From NCBI RefSeq assembly GCF_016904945.1, contig NZ_JADIKF010000037.1, forward strand, positions 186,001 to 250,000: DNA of 64,000 bases, written 5' to 3'. Numbering within the stretch: position 1 is the stretch's first letter; every line of letters starts with the position of its first letter. Origin of the DNA: Dyella mobilis (GTDB lineage: Bacteria; Pseudomonadota; Gammaproteobacteria; Xanthomonadales; Rhodanobacteraceae). Shown piece by piece: positions 42,272 to 50,719 of this stretch. The position numbers and the translations under genes were made by a program. Below the pieces are notes generated by a model that saw only the letters and a program-made list of their open reading frames with translations, was not told the origin of the DNA and made no database searches.

Positions 42272-43981
42272 TCAAGCATCGAGCAAGGGATTGCTTTCGA
42301 AACGATCCAGCCATGCGGACAGTTGCTCCCGCGATGCCAATATCTCCCGGGGATCCTGCCTCGCCATAATCGCCTCAAACTGGCTCATGGCATTCGAAAT
42401 GGCCGTACGGGACGGCCCTAGAGCCTCTTCGTAAAGCCGGTTGGCCCGCGCCAGGACGGCAACGTTGCGCGCATCGTCCCGCGGATTGAGCTTGAGCGCG
42501 TGAAGCGCTGCGAGTCTCTCCGCGATATCCTCCTTGGACAGGACTCCGGCGTGCTCCTCGATGACGATGCTCCCTTTGGTGTCCGTTCCATGCACGCTCG
42601 CTTCCACTTCGAGCAAGCCGTTGACGTCATAGGTAAAACGGACATCCGCGCCAGCCTTGCCAGCTGGCATGCCTCCTTGCACCGCAACCTCGAACTTGCC
42701 CAGTGGAATGTTATCCCTGACCAGCCGGCCTTCGCCCTGATAGACGTCAATGCACAATTTGACCTGGTTGTCGTACAACGTATAAACGTCCTTGCTCCGA
42801 CTGGCGGGAACGATGGTATTGCGTTCGATAATGGGTAAATAAAACCCGTCTTGCAGCGATCCGTCGCCAGCAAGGCGCTGGGCCACTCGGATGCCGAGCG
42901 TATACGGACATACGTCGGTCATGACGATTTCGCTTAGTGCCGCATCATCCATTTGCAGGCCGGCCTGCACGGCCACGCCGAGCGCCACCACTTCGTCTGG
43001 ATTCAGTGCCGTGGCGGGAAAGCGGCCGAACATCCTGGTAACCAGCTTGCGTACTATCGGCATGCGCGTGGCACCCCCCGCAAGCACCACCTCGTAAAGG
43101 TCGCTGGCACGGATGCGCGCGTCGCGCAGAGCTCGCTCGACTGGCGCACGCAAGCGCTGCAGCAGTGGATCGCACAGCGTTGCAAAACGATCCTCATCCA
43201 GCGCGTAGGTGAACTCTCCATCGCGGAGGCGAACGGGCAACTCAATGGACGACTCTATGCTCAAGCGGCGCTTGATGCCCTCGGCGATCTCCCGCAGTCG
43301 CTGCCTGTCGCCGGCCCGCAAATCCTGACTGCTGCAGTTCGATCTGCTGAGGATGTCTTCACAAAGAAGATCGACAAAATCCTCTCCACCGAGGAAATTG
43401 TCGCCGGCGCTAGCACGCACTTCCATCACACCTTCGAAAATTTCCAGGATGGAGACATCGAACGTACCGCCGCCCAGATCGAACACCAGAAACTTGCGCT
43501 CCGCACCCGCGTCGCGCACTCCATAGGCAAGCGCCGCGGCGGTGGGCTCGTTGATCAACCGATCGACCTTCAAGCCTGCCAGTTCGCCGGCAGAGCGCGT
43601 TGCCTTGCGCTGCGCATCGCTGAAATAGGCAGGGACGCTGATAATCGCCTCGCTTACCGATTCACCAAGCACCGCCTCGGCATCGGCTTTCAGGGACCGC
43701 AATACGAACGATGAAACCTCTTCAGGACGAAACCTGTGCTTCCCGAGCTCAATCTCGCGACGGCTGCCCATGTACCGCTTGAAGTTGGCAGCAGTCAGGC
43801 CAGGATGCGTTTGCAGACGATCCTTGGCGGCCTGCCCGACCAGCAATTCACCCTTGTCGGAGAACCCGACACACGACGGAGTCAGCGAGCTACCCAGACT
43901 GTTGGGTACCAGCACCGGCGCGCCGTCCTTCCATAGGGCGACGAGGCTATTCGTCGTACCTAGATCGATTCCGATGATCAC
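42272..43981 (-). CDS. hscC: HscC-type Hsp70 chaperone
   Basis: The GTG at 43981 is chosen because AGGGGAAAATA lies 7 bp upstream and gives the canonical VIIGIDLGTTNSLVALW start. The 569-residue protein has the full ATPase (FKRYMGSRR, INEPTAAALAYG, VFDLGGGTFDVSILE, VLAGGATRMP) and a substrate domain starting TDVCPYTLGIRV. Length and blocks such as GDNFLGGEDF and ICPYSLG-type sequence match E. coli HscC better than DnaK, including the short C-terminus with no long lid extension. It leads the locus of J-like membrane proteins. HscC substrates are poorly known. Confidence 0.9.
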   Translation of the reverse strand: MIIGIDLGTTNSLVALWKDGAPVLVPNSLGSSLTPSCVGFSDKGELLVGQAAKDRLQTHPGLTAANFKRYMGSRREIELGKHRFRPEEVSSFVLRSLKADAEAVLGESVSEAIISVPAYFSDAQRKATRSAGELAGLKVDRLINEPTAAALAYGVRDAGAERKFLVFDLGGGTFDVSILEIFEGVMEVRASAGDNFLGGEDFVDLLCEDILSRSNCSSQDLRAGDRQRLREIAEGIKRRLSIESSIELPVRLRDGEFTYALDEDRFATLCDPLLQRLRAPVERALRDARIRASDLYEVVLAGGATRMPIVRKLVTRMFGRFPATALNPDEVVALGVAVQAGLQMDDAALSEIVMTDVCPYTLGIRVAQRLAGDGSLQDGFYLPIIERNTIVPASRSKDVYTLYDNQVKLCIDVYQGEGRLVRDNIPLGKFEVAVQGGMPAGKAGADVRFTYDVNGLLEVEASVHGTDTKGSIVIEEHAGVLSKEDIAERLAALHALKLNPRDDARNVAVLARANRLYEEALGPSRTAISNAMSQFEAIMARQDPREILASREQLSAWLDRFESNPLLDA

Positions 43982-44090
43982 TATTTTCCCCTGTAAAACC
44001 GACACCCAACCTGGCTCGGCAGCGCTTCTGTGCGCACGACCCAACCAAGTTTAGCCTCGTCACCAGCAGCTTTGCAGCGCCGTAGCTTTC

Positions 44091-44471
44091 TCAGCCGCTG
44101 CGAGATTTGCTTACGGCAAGCTTGCGCTTGGACGCACGCATCCGCTCCTCAGCCTGCACCTGGTGCGCCTTCATGATCGCCATGACCAGACCCGGAAAGC
44201 GCTGATTGATCTCCTCGCAGCGCGTGCTGTTGCGCATCTCCACGCCTTGCCGCTCGCTGCGGATCAGCCCCGCTTCGCGCAGGGCGCGAAAGTGCTGCGA
44301 GAGGGTGGACTTGGGAATCTCGCGGTCGCTGATCTTGAGGAAGTTGGAGCAGGTGGCACCGCTGGAGATGGCCAGCTCCGCGTAGATGGCCGCGCGCACG
44401 GGATCGGACAGGGCGTGCAGGATGCCCTCTACGGTGATGTCCTCGATCGATGGGTGAACCAGCGGCCTCAT
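44091..44471 (-). CDS. ArsR-family HTH regulator
   Basis: From ATG 44471 the 126-residue protein (MRPLVHPSIEDITVEGILHA) has the ArsR winged helix: ILHALSDPVRAAIYAELA, recognition helix IPKSTLSQHFRALREAGLIR, and wing SERQGVEMRNSTRCEEI. An upstream ATG at 44516 would place its coding sequence over the palindrome at 44500-44530, so the later start is preferred. No metal-binding Cys motif is seen beyond a single ATCSNF Cys. It is divergent from an SDR gene and is likely its repressor. Confidence 0.85.
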   Translation of the reverse strand: MRPLVHPSIEDITVEGILHALSDPVRAAIYAELAISSGATCSNFLKISDREIPKSTLSQHFRALREAGLIRSERQGVEMRNSTRCEEINQRFPGLVMAIMKAHQVQAEERMRASKRKLAVSKSRSG

Positions 44472-44499
44472 GGAAGCGATTTTATCAGGCCCTTGAATT

Positions 44500-44530
44500 G
44501 TAGTTCCATAGTTCATAAGTTACGAACTAC
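44500..44530. promoter_or_regulatory. palindromic operator between ArsR regulator and SDR
   Basis: GTAGTTC (44500-44506) and GAACTAC (44524-44530) frame an inner near-palindrome of AGTTC-n9-GAACT (44511-44529) with one mismatched pair. It lies between the divergent genes, 45 bp before the SDR ATG and 29 bp before the regulator ATG. Size and symmetry fit an ArsR-family dimer site. Confidence 0.6.
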
Positions 44531-44574
44531 TGGATTTGAGGTCCACGTTCCCCACCACTCTGAAGGGCAAACCC

Positions 44575-45321
44575 ATGAGCAAGCTGAAAGGTAAGGTCGC
44601 CATCGTCACCGGCGCATCCAAGGGCATCGGCGCCGCCATCGCCAAGGCGCTGGCCGCCGAAGGCGCGGCGGTCGTCGTGAACTACGCATCCAGCAAGGCC
44701 GGCGCCGATGCAGTGGTTGCGGAAATCGCCAAGGCCGGCGGCAAGGCTGTCGCCGTGGGCGGCAGTGTGGCCGAGGCGGCCACCGGGCAGGCGCTGGTCG
44801 ATGCCGCCATCAAGCATTACGGCAAGCTGGACATCCTGGTGAACAACGCCGGCGTGTACGAGTTCGCGCCGCTGGAAAACATCACCGAAGAGCACTACCA
44901 CAAGCAGTTCAACACCAATGTACTGGGCCTGTTGCTGACCACCCAGGCCGCCGCGAAACATCTTGGCGAAGGCGCCAGCGTCATCAATATCGGCTCGCTG
45001 GTGTCGCGCATCGTGCCGCCCGCCACGGCGGTCTACACCGCCACCAAGGGCGCGGTGGATGCGATCACCGGTGTATTGTCGAAGGAGCTTGGCCCGCGCA
45101 AGATTCGCGTGAACGCGCTCAACCCCGGCATGGTGGAAACCGAAGGTACGCACGCGGTCGGTGCGATCGGCGGCGACTTTGAGCAGTACGCGCTGGCCAG
45201 CACGCCGCTGGGCCGCATCGGCCAGCCGAACGATATCGCCTCGGTGGCGGTGTTCCTGGCTTCCGATGACTCGTACTGGCTGTCGGGCGAGCGTCTGTAT
45301 GCCGGTGGCGGCGCGCGCTGA
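44575..45321 (+). CDS. short-chain dehydrogenase/reductase (SDR)
   Basis: From ATG 44575 (GAAGGG upstream) the 248-residue enzyme starts MSKLKGKVAIVTGASKGIGA, the NAD(P) TGxxxGIG site, with NNAGVYE, catalytic Ser region INIGSLVS, the Tyr-Lys pair in AVYTATKGAVD, and the C-terminal NPGMVETEG. It is a classical SDR similar to 3-oxoacyl-ACP reductases and glucose-1-dehydrogenases; the substrate cannot be read from sequence. A perfect 12-bp hairpin after it ends the transcript. Confidence 0.9.
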   Translation: MSKLKGKVAIVTGASKGIGAAIAKALAAEGAAVVVNYASSKAGADAVVAEIAKAGGKAVAVGGSVAEAATGQALVDAAIKHYGKLDILVNNAGVYEFAPLENITEEHYHKQFNTNVLGLLLTTQAAAKHLGEGASVINIGSLVSRIVPPATAVYTATKGAVDAITGVLSKELGPRKIRVNALNPGMVETEGTHAVGAIGGDFEQYALASTPLGRIGQPNDIASVAVFLASDDSYWLSGERLYAGGGAR

Positions 45322-45332
45322 TTCACACGCAT

Positions 45333-45370
45333 GGCAATGGCTGGACGAAGTCGCCAGCCATTGCCGTTTG
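45333..45370 (+). terminator. terminator of the SDR gene
   Basis: GGCAATGGCTGG (45333-45344) pairs perfectly with CCAGCCATTGCC (45354-45365), loop ACGAAGTCG, followed by GTTTG. It starts 12 bp after the SDR stop. Confidence 0.75.
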
Positions 45371-45394
45371 TAGATCCAAAAACTGTTCTGGGGT

Positions 45395-45580
45395 TTATTG
45401 GCGGCGCAGATTGCCGTCGCCAATGCCCAGGCACAGGCGTGTCGACCTTACGACGGTGCCAGCCGCCTTGACCGCCGGGACACTGACTGGCTGGCGCACC
45501 GCAGTGGGCGATACGGCTTGCCGTGAAGAACTGCCGGTGAGAACCGGGTGAAACCGACGATCGATCCAGAAAGCGTGCAT
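45395..45580 (-). CDS. candidate small ORF, 61 residues
   Basis: In the 500-bp gap after the SDR gene a minus-strand frame beginning MHAFWIDRRFHPVLTGSSSR follows CCGGAG at 6 bp, with AT-rich sequence and inverted repeats upstream (45596-45616; TTGAAA/TTTCAA near 45673) that could be a promoter or operator. The product is basic, Val/Thr/Ser-rich and has no membrane helix or known motif. Third-position GC is only moderate. Low confidence. Confidence 0.25.
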   Translation of the reverse strand: MHAFWIDRRFHPVLTGSSSRQAVSPTAVRQPVSVPAVKAAGTVVRSTRLCLGIGDGNLRRQ

Positions 45581-45595
45581 GACCATCTCCGGAGC

Positions 45596-45616
45596 AACTT
45601 GACTGATGTTCAAGTT
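45596..45616. promoter_or_regulatory. AACTTGA/TCAAGTT inverted repeat
   Basis: AACTTGA (45596-45602) and TCAAGTT (45610-45616) with a 7-bp spacer. It lies just upstream of the candidate ORF starting at 45580 on the minus strand and 254 bp before the beta-helix lipoprotein. It is operator-like in form; its regulator is unknown. Confidence 0.35.
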
Positions 45617-45869
45617 ACGAGCATCGCGTTCTGGCCAAAAGCGATATTTAAGCAAGCCAGGTTGAAATATTTTTCAATGCTAAAAGGTCTGACTAAACGC
45701 CCTCGTCGGCATGGGCAGGTGGCCCCTTTCTAGCGAAAGGTTGCCGTCACACGGCGCTCACGCTGGCCGCTTTGCCCCCCATCCCCGTCCCTTTCGCCCT
45801 CCCCGTGTGCGCTCCCTTGGGGGACAGTGCGCTGGTACGCGCCCGTATGGCGCACGGGGAGATTCGATC

Positions 45870-47105
45870 ATGCGCAAGATCTGCACGCCGATCGCCATGG
45901 CGCTGCTGCTGGCCGCCTGCGGTCATCAGGAAAGCGCGACGCAAAACCAGAGCGACGCCTCGTTCGAGAGCAAGCTCGAACAGCAATTGCTGGATGCCAA
46001 GCCCGGCAGCGTGATCGACATTCCTGCCGGCCATTACTCGCTCAAGCGCGGCCTCAGCCTGCGCACCAACGGCGTCACGCTGCGCGGCGCCGGCATGGAC
46101 AAGACGGTGTTGTCGTTCAAGAACCAGGTGGTCGGTCCGGAAGGACTGCTGGTGAACGCCGACGATTTCACCATCGAGAACCTCGCTATCGAAGACACCA
46201 TGGGCGATGCCTTGAAGATCAACCAGGGCAAGAACATCACCATCCATGGCGTGCGCATCGAATGGACCGACGGCCCCAAGACCACCAACGGCGCCTATGG
46301 CCTCTATCCGGTGAAGACGCAGAACGTGCTGGTGGAAGATTCGGTGGTGATCGGCGCATCGGATGCAGGCATCTACGTGGGCCAGTCCAACAACATCATC
46401 GTGCGTCGCAACCGCGCCGAGCAAAACGTGGCCGGCATCGAGATCGAGAACTCGGTGAATGCCGACGTATACGACAACCTGACCACCAAGAACACCGGCG
46501 GCATCCTGGTGTTCAACATGCCCAACCTCTCGCAGGAAGGGCATTCCACGCGCGTTTTCCACAACGAAGTATTGGCCAACAACACCGGCAATTTCGCCAG
46601 GAAAGGCGCTGCCGTCGCGAGCGTGCCGGCGGGATCGGGCATCGTGGTCAACTCCAATGACAAAGTGGAGATATTCAACAACCACATCGTCGACAACCAG
46701 ACCGCCAGCATCATCGTTTCCAGTTACTTCTCCACCAATTACTACAACACCAGCGGCGTCGCCGCCGACTACAACCCTTATCCGAAGGGCATCTATATCT
46801 ACGGCAACCGCATCACCGGCGGCGGCGACTCGCCGGACGGGTTGAAACTGAAAACACTCAAGACCGCCGTGTTTGGCCTCAACGGACGCTTTCCGGACGT
46901 GGTGTGGGATGGCTATGCCGATCCCAAGGATGTCGTGAACGGCCTGACGCCGGCGGAAGACCGCATCTGCATCCAGGATGTCAACGGCGTGCTCGATATC
47001 GATGGCCCGCACGGCTACAAGAACCCCAGCACGGATACCAAGCCTTACCAGTGCACGCTGCCCAAGCTGCCGCCCGTCGCGTTGAACCCCGAGCCGAAGG
47101 TGTGA
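45870..47105 (+). CDS. parallel beta-helix lipoprotein
   Basis: The 411-residue protein has a lipoprotein signal (MRKICTPIAMALLLAAC, Cys17) after a GGGGAG site. The body is a right-handed beta helix built of short turns such as NGVTLRGAGMDKTVL, NITIHGVRIEW, NIIVRRNRAEQNVAGIEIEN and DKVEIFNNHIVDNQ, with many Asn ladders. Such folds bind or cleave polysaccharides, but I cannot identify catalytic residues. It is followed immediately by a diheme cytochrome gene. That pairing is found in several proteobacteria and suggests a shared periplasmic job. Confidence 0.85.
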   Translation: MRKICTPIAMALLLAACGHQESATQNQSDASFESKLEQQLLDAKPGSVIDIPAGHYSLKRGLSLRTNGVTLRGAGMDKTVLSFKNQVVGPEGLLVNADDFTIENLAIEDTMGDALKINQGKNITIHGVRIEWTDGPKTTNGAYGLYPVKTQNVLVEDSVVIGASDAGIYVGQSNNIIVRRNRAEQNVAGIEIENSVNADVYDNLTTKNTGGILVFNMPNLSQEGHSTRVFHNEVLANNTGNFARKGAAVASVPAGSGIVVNSNDKVEIFNNHIVDNQTASIIVSSYFSTNYYNTSGVAADYNPYPKGIYIYGNRITGGGDSPDGLKLKTLKTAVFGLNGRFPDVVWDGYADPKDVVNGLTPAEDRICIQDVNGVLDIDGPHGYKNPSTDTKPYQCTLPKLPPVALNPEPKV

Positions 47106-47107
47106 CC

Positions 47108-48265
47108 GTGGCGCCGATGAAGATGTGGATGCGTTGGTGCTCGTTGCTCGCGTTGTTGTGCCTGGCCGCCTGCCATCACGGCATGGACCCGGTGGCGTTC
47201 CACGACGACGGCTATCCGCCGAAGCTCAGCGACTGGCACGTGGTGGAAGCGCGCGACGGCGTGTTGCAGTTGAACCAGGGCGTGGTGCCTTACGAATTGA
47301 ACACGCCGCTGTTTACCGACTATGCGCACAAGCTGCGCACGATCTGGATGCCCAAGGGCGTATCGGCCAAATACAGCGCGACCGACACCTTCGATTTTCC
47401 GGTCGGCACCATCATCAGCAAGACGTTTTTCTATCCGCTGCCCAAGGGCGAAGCACGCAACGCTACCGACATCGCCCGCACCGACGACACCGGCCGCGAT
47501 TTCGCAGGACAAGGCTTGAATCTCGCCAACGTGCACCTGATCGAAACACGCCTGCTGGTACGCCGCAAGGAGGGCTGGGTGGCCATCCCCTACGTGTGGA
47601 ATGCCGACCAGACGGAAGCCAACCTTGCCCGTACCGGCGACGTGCAGGCGCTGACCCTGGTGGGCGACGACGGCTCACGCGAAAACTTCAACTATGTGGT
47701 GCCCGATCAAAGCCAATGCGCGAGTTGCCACGCGCGCGACTGGACCACGCGCGCACTGCAACCGATCGGCCCGAAGGCACGCCATCTCAATCGCGATTAC
47801 CGCTATGCCGACGGCGACGAAAACGAATTGGCGCACCTGGTGCGCGTGGGTTATCTCAGCGGCGCACCGGCGCCCGCCGATGCGCCGCGCAATGCGAACT
47901 GGATGGATACCCACGCATCGCTGGACGCACGTGCGCGCGCCTATCTCGACATCAACTGCGGTCATTGCCACAACCCCAAGGGCGCTGCCAACACCACGGG
48001 GCTGACGCTGGACATCGCCACTCCCGAAGATCGCCACATCGGCATCTGCAAACCGCCGACCGCGGCCGGCCAAGGCACGGGCGACCACTTGTTCGACATC
48101 GTGCCGGGCCATCCGGACGACTCGATCGTGCCTTACCGCCTGGGTTCGGCCACGCCCGGCACGATGATGCCGGAACTCGGGCGCAGCACGGTGCATCGGG
48201 AAGGCCTGGCATTGATCAAGGCGTGGATCGCATCGCTGCCCGGACAATGCGTGGTGATTCATTGA
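47108..48265 (+). CDS. SO2930-like diheme c-type cytochrome lipoprotein
   Basis: Taken from a GTG at 47108, 6 bp after an AAGG, because the ATG at 47117 has no nearby site; the protein is 385 residues. The lipoprotein signal ends LLCLAAC. Two heme c sites are present, QCASCHARDW and CGHCHNPKGAAN, separated by about 80 residues, and the C-terminal part has an axial Met candidate in GTMMPELGR. The N-terminal 200 residues form a distinct beta domain (TPLFTDYAHKLRTIWMPKG). It fits the SO2930-type family. It is an electron-transfer protein of unknown partner, coupled with the beta-helix gene. Confidence 0.85.
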   Translation: MAPMKMWMRWCSLLALLCLAACHHGMDPVAFHDDGYPPKLSDWHVVEARDGVLQLNQGVVPYELNTPLFTDYAHKLRTIWMPKGVSAKYSATDTFDFPVGTIISKTFFYPLPKGEARNATDIARTDDTGRDFAGQGLNLANVHLIETRLLVRRKEGWVAIPYVWNADQTEANLARTGDVQALTLVGDDGSRENFNYVVPDQSQCASCHARDWTTRALQPIGPKARHLNRDYRYADGDENELAHLVRVGYLSGAPAPADAPRNANWMDTHASLDARARAYLDINCGHCHNPKGAANTTGLTLDIATPEDRHIGICKPPTAAGQGTGDHLFDIVPGHPDDSIVPYRLGSATPGTMMPELGRSTVHREGLALIKAWIASLPGQCVVIH

Positions 48266-48324
48266 CGTGCGCGAAGCGCCGCTGCTGTTTGCACGCAGGC
48301 GCGCGCACGGCGCCGGCGTGCGAC

Positions 48325-49002
48325 TCAAGGTTTCGCTTCGGCCTGCAGGCGCTGCAGATGGCTGGCCAGGCTCGCCGCCACCAGGCGCATGACCGACGGC
48401 GCGTCCAGCGACGGATCGTCGAACAGCATCTCCAGCGCGGCGAAGGCCATGCTGTCGGCCACGCGACTGATCAGTTGCAGTTCTTCGCGCGGAATCTCGG
48501 GAAAGGCGGCGCTCAAGCGCGCCGTCGCCTGCGCCGCCACTTCGCCGGCCGACTCCAGCCGCACGTCCTGCAACATCGGAATGGCACGCAACGCACGCAT
48601 GATCCAGATACCGCCAGCGGCCTTGCGCGTCACCTCGTAGGTTTCCAGCAGCAAGCCGGTCAGCGTCTTTTCCAGCGCAGCAGCCGACTCGAACGCCGCC
48701 GGCGTCAGCCACTGGTCGATCAACGCATTTTGCTGATGCATGAGGCGCAGGCCCAATTCGTGCAGCAGCGCGTACTTGTTGGGGAAATAGCGATACAGCG
48801 CCGGCGGCGACAACCCCGCGCGCTGGCAGACCAGATTGGTGCTGAGCTGCTCGAAGCCGACCTCCGCCAGCACTTGGGCCGTCACATCCAGCAGGTGCTC
48901 GTAGGTCTCGGCGGCGCGGGACTGTGCCGGCGTCATCTTGGGTGCCAGATCCAGCTTGGGCGGCTTGGCGCTGCGGCGGGTGCGCTTGGTCGGGGCTGGC
49001 AC
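48325..49002 (-). CDS. TetR-family regulator
   Basis: From GTG 49002 (225 residues) the protein has a basic, disordered N-terminus, then the TetR helix-turn-helix (ETYEHLLDVTAQVLAEVGFE ... TNLVCQRAGLSPPALYRYFP). The helical ligand domain includes LMHQQNALIDQWLTPAAF. The start is uncertain; the open frame reaches 49200, across the operator. It is divergent from the FGGY-kinase operon with a perfect 10-bp inverted repeat between them, and is presumably its repressor. The ligand is unknown. Confidence 0.85.
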   Translation of the reverse strand: MPAPTKRTRRSAKPPKLDLAPKMTPAQSRAAETYEHLLDVTAQVLAEVGFEQLSTNLVCQRAGLSPPALYRYFPNKYALLHELGLRLMHQQNALIDQWLTPAAFESAAALEKTLTGLLLETYEVTRKAAGGIWIMRALRAIPMLQDVRLESAGEVAAQATARLSAAFPEIPREELQLISRVADSMAFAALEMLFDDPSLDAPSVMRLVAASLASHLQRLQAEAKP

Positions 49003-49039
49003 GAGGCGGACATCCTGGATCGGGGGTATTGCGCGAATT

Positions 49040-49064
49040 ATAGCTACAACTATATTGTAGCTAT
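49040..49064. promoter_or_regulatory. TetR operator: ATAGCTACAA-n5-TTGTAGCTAT
   Basis: A perfect 10-bp inverted repeat with a 5-bp AT-rich spacer lies 38 bp before the regulator start and 26 bp before the kinase ATG. The surrounding sequence is the only AT-rich stretch nearby and could also hold the promoters. Symmetry and place are typical of a TetR dimer site. Confidence 0.75.
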
Positions 49065-49090
49065 TACTAGCTTTTCGGGGAAAGGCATCC

Positions 49091-50719
49091 ATGCCCAGCG
49101 CGGCACCAGGCGGCACGCCATCAAGCAACGAGCGCCTGATCTTGGCGGTCGACCTGGGCACGTCCGGCTGCAAATGCGCGCTGGTGAGCCTGGATGGCAA
49201 CGTGCTCGCCTGGACGTTCCGGCCGATCGCCCTGCACTTGGTCGGCGAGCTTGGGGTGGAACAGGACCCTCAGGACTGGTGGCACGCCTTCCTCGATGGT
49301 GCGCAGGAATTGCTCGGTGCGGATGCCGGTCGCCGCAAACGCGTAGTCGCAGTGTGCTGCTCCACTTTCGGCGAATGCACGGTGCCGGTCGACGAACAGG
49401 GCCATGCCCTAGCGCGTGCCATGTTGTGGGTCGACATGCGCGGTGCCGAAGCGATTCGCCGGCGCGCGCGCAGCGGTCGTTTGAACATCCAAGGCTACGG
49501 CCCGCTGAAACTCGCGCGCTGGCTGCGCCTCACCGGCGGCGCGCCCTCGCTGTCGGGCAAGGACTCGGCCGGGCACGTGGCCTGGCTCTACGATCACCAG
49601 CCGGCATTGGTCGAGCGCACCTGCAAGTTTCTCAACGCGCTCGACTTCATGAATCTGCGCCTCACCGGCCGCTTCTGCGCCACGCACGATTCGGCGCTCA
49701 CTACCTGGGCCACGGACAATCGCGACCTGTCACGGGTGCATTACGACGATGGACTGCTGCGCCTGCTCGGCATGGCGCGCGAGAAGCTGCCGGATCTGGT
49801 GCACTCCACCGAAGTGATCGGCTCGCTGTTGCCAGCGGTAGCCGATGCGCTGGGCCTGGCGCACGACACCAAGGTGGTGGCCGGCTCCGTCGACAACTCG
49901 GCGGCGGCGATCGGCGCGGGTACGGTACGCGACGGCGCACTTCATCTGTATCTCGGCACATCCTCCTGGCTCGGTGCGCACGTACCGACCAAACGCACAC
50001 ACGTCAGCCGGTTCATTGCCTCGGTGCCGTGCGCACAGCGCGATCGCTACCTGGCCATGGCGATGCAGACCACGGCGTGCGGCAACCTGTCGTTCCTGCG
50101 CGATCGCATTCTGTTTCATGCCGACGAGCTGCATGTAGACGATCCGCGCAGCGACGTCTATCCCCTGCTCGATCGCATCGCCGATCGCGTGCCCCCTGGA
50201 TCGCGCGGCCTGACCTACCTGCCGTGGCTGCTCGGCGAGCGCACGCCGGTGGACGACGGTCATTTGCGCGCAGGTCTGTTCAACCTCTCGCTGGAGCACA
50301 CGCGCGAAGACGTGATCCGCGCCTTCCTGGAAGGCGTGGCCTTGAACACGCGCTGGATGCTCGAGCCGATGCTGGATTTCGTGGACGGCAAACGCAGCCC
50401 GGGCATCACCATCGTGGGCGGCGGCGGGCAATCGGATGTCTGGTGCCAGATGATCGCCGACATCACCGGCATGGCGATTCAGCAACCACGTGCGCCGATC
50501 CAGGCGAACGCACTGGGCGCAGCCTTCATCGCGGCGGTGGGTTTGGGCGAGCTCTCATTCCACGACATACCCGCGCTGTGCCGTCCACGGCAGCAATTCG
50601 AGCCACGCCAGACGACGCGCACGCTGTACGACGACTGCTTTGCCACCTTCAAGCAACTGCATCGCCAGCTCGCACCCGTGTATCGACGCGTCAACCAGCA
50701 CCGGAGCGCCGCGCGATGA
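49091..50719 (+). CDS. FGGY-family carbohydrate kinase
   Basis: The 542-residue kinase starts ATG 49091 with GGGGAAAGG upstream. N-terminal FGGY domain: LILAVDLGTSGCKCALVSLD (phosphate loop), VCCSTFGECTVPVDE, and the substrate-region MLWVDMRGAEAI. C-terminal domain: GAGTVRDGALHLYLGTSSW, GVALNTRWMLEPM and the FGGY signature 2, TIVGGGGQSDVWCQMIADIT. Closest in layout to xylulokinases, but the sugar or polyol is not deducible. It is first in a seven-gene operon; its stop overlaps the aldolase start (ATGA). Confidence 0.88.
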   Translation: MPSAAPGGTPSSNERLILAVDLGTSGCKCALVSLDGNVLAWTFRPIALHLVGELGVEQDPQDWWHAFLDGAQELLGADAGRRKRVVAVCCSTFGECTVPVDEQGHALARAMLWVDMRGAEAIRRRARSGRLNIQGYGPLKLARWLRLTGGAPSLSGKDSAGHVAWLYDHQPALVERTCKFLNALDFMNLRLTGRFCATHDSALTTWATDNRDLSRVHYDDGLLRLLGMAREKLPDLVHSTEVIGSLLPAVADALGLAHDTKVVAGSVDNSAAAIGAGTVRDGALHLYLGTSSWLGAHVPTKRTHVSRFIASVPCAQRDRYLAMAMQTTACGNLSFLRDRILFHADELHVDDPRSDVYPLLDRIADRVPPGSRGLTYLPWLLGERTPVDDGHLRAGLFNLSLEHTREDVIRAFLEGVALNTRWMLEPMLDFVDGKRSPGITIVGGGGQSDVWCQMIADITGMAIQQPRAPIQANALGAAFIAAVGLGELSFHDIPALCRPRQQFEPRQTTRTLYDDCFATFKQLHRQLAPVYRRVNQHRSAAR

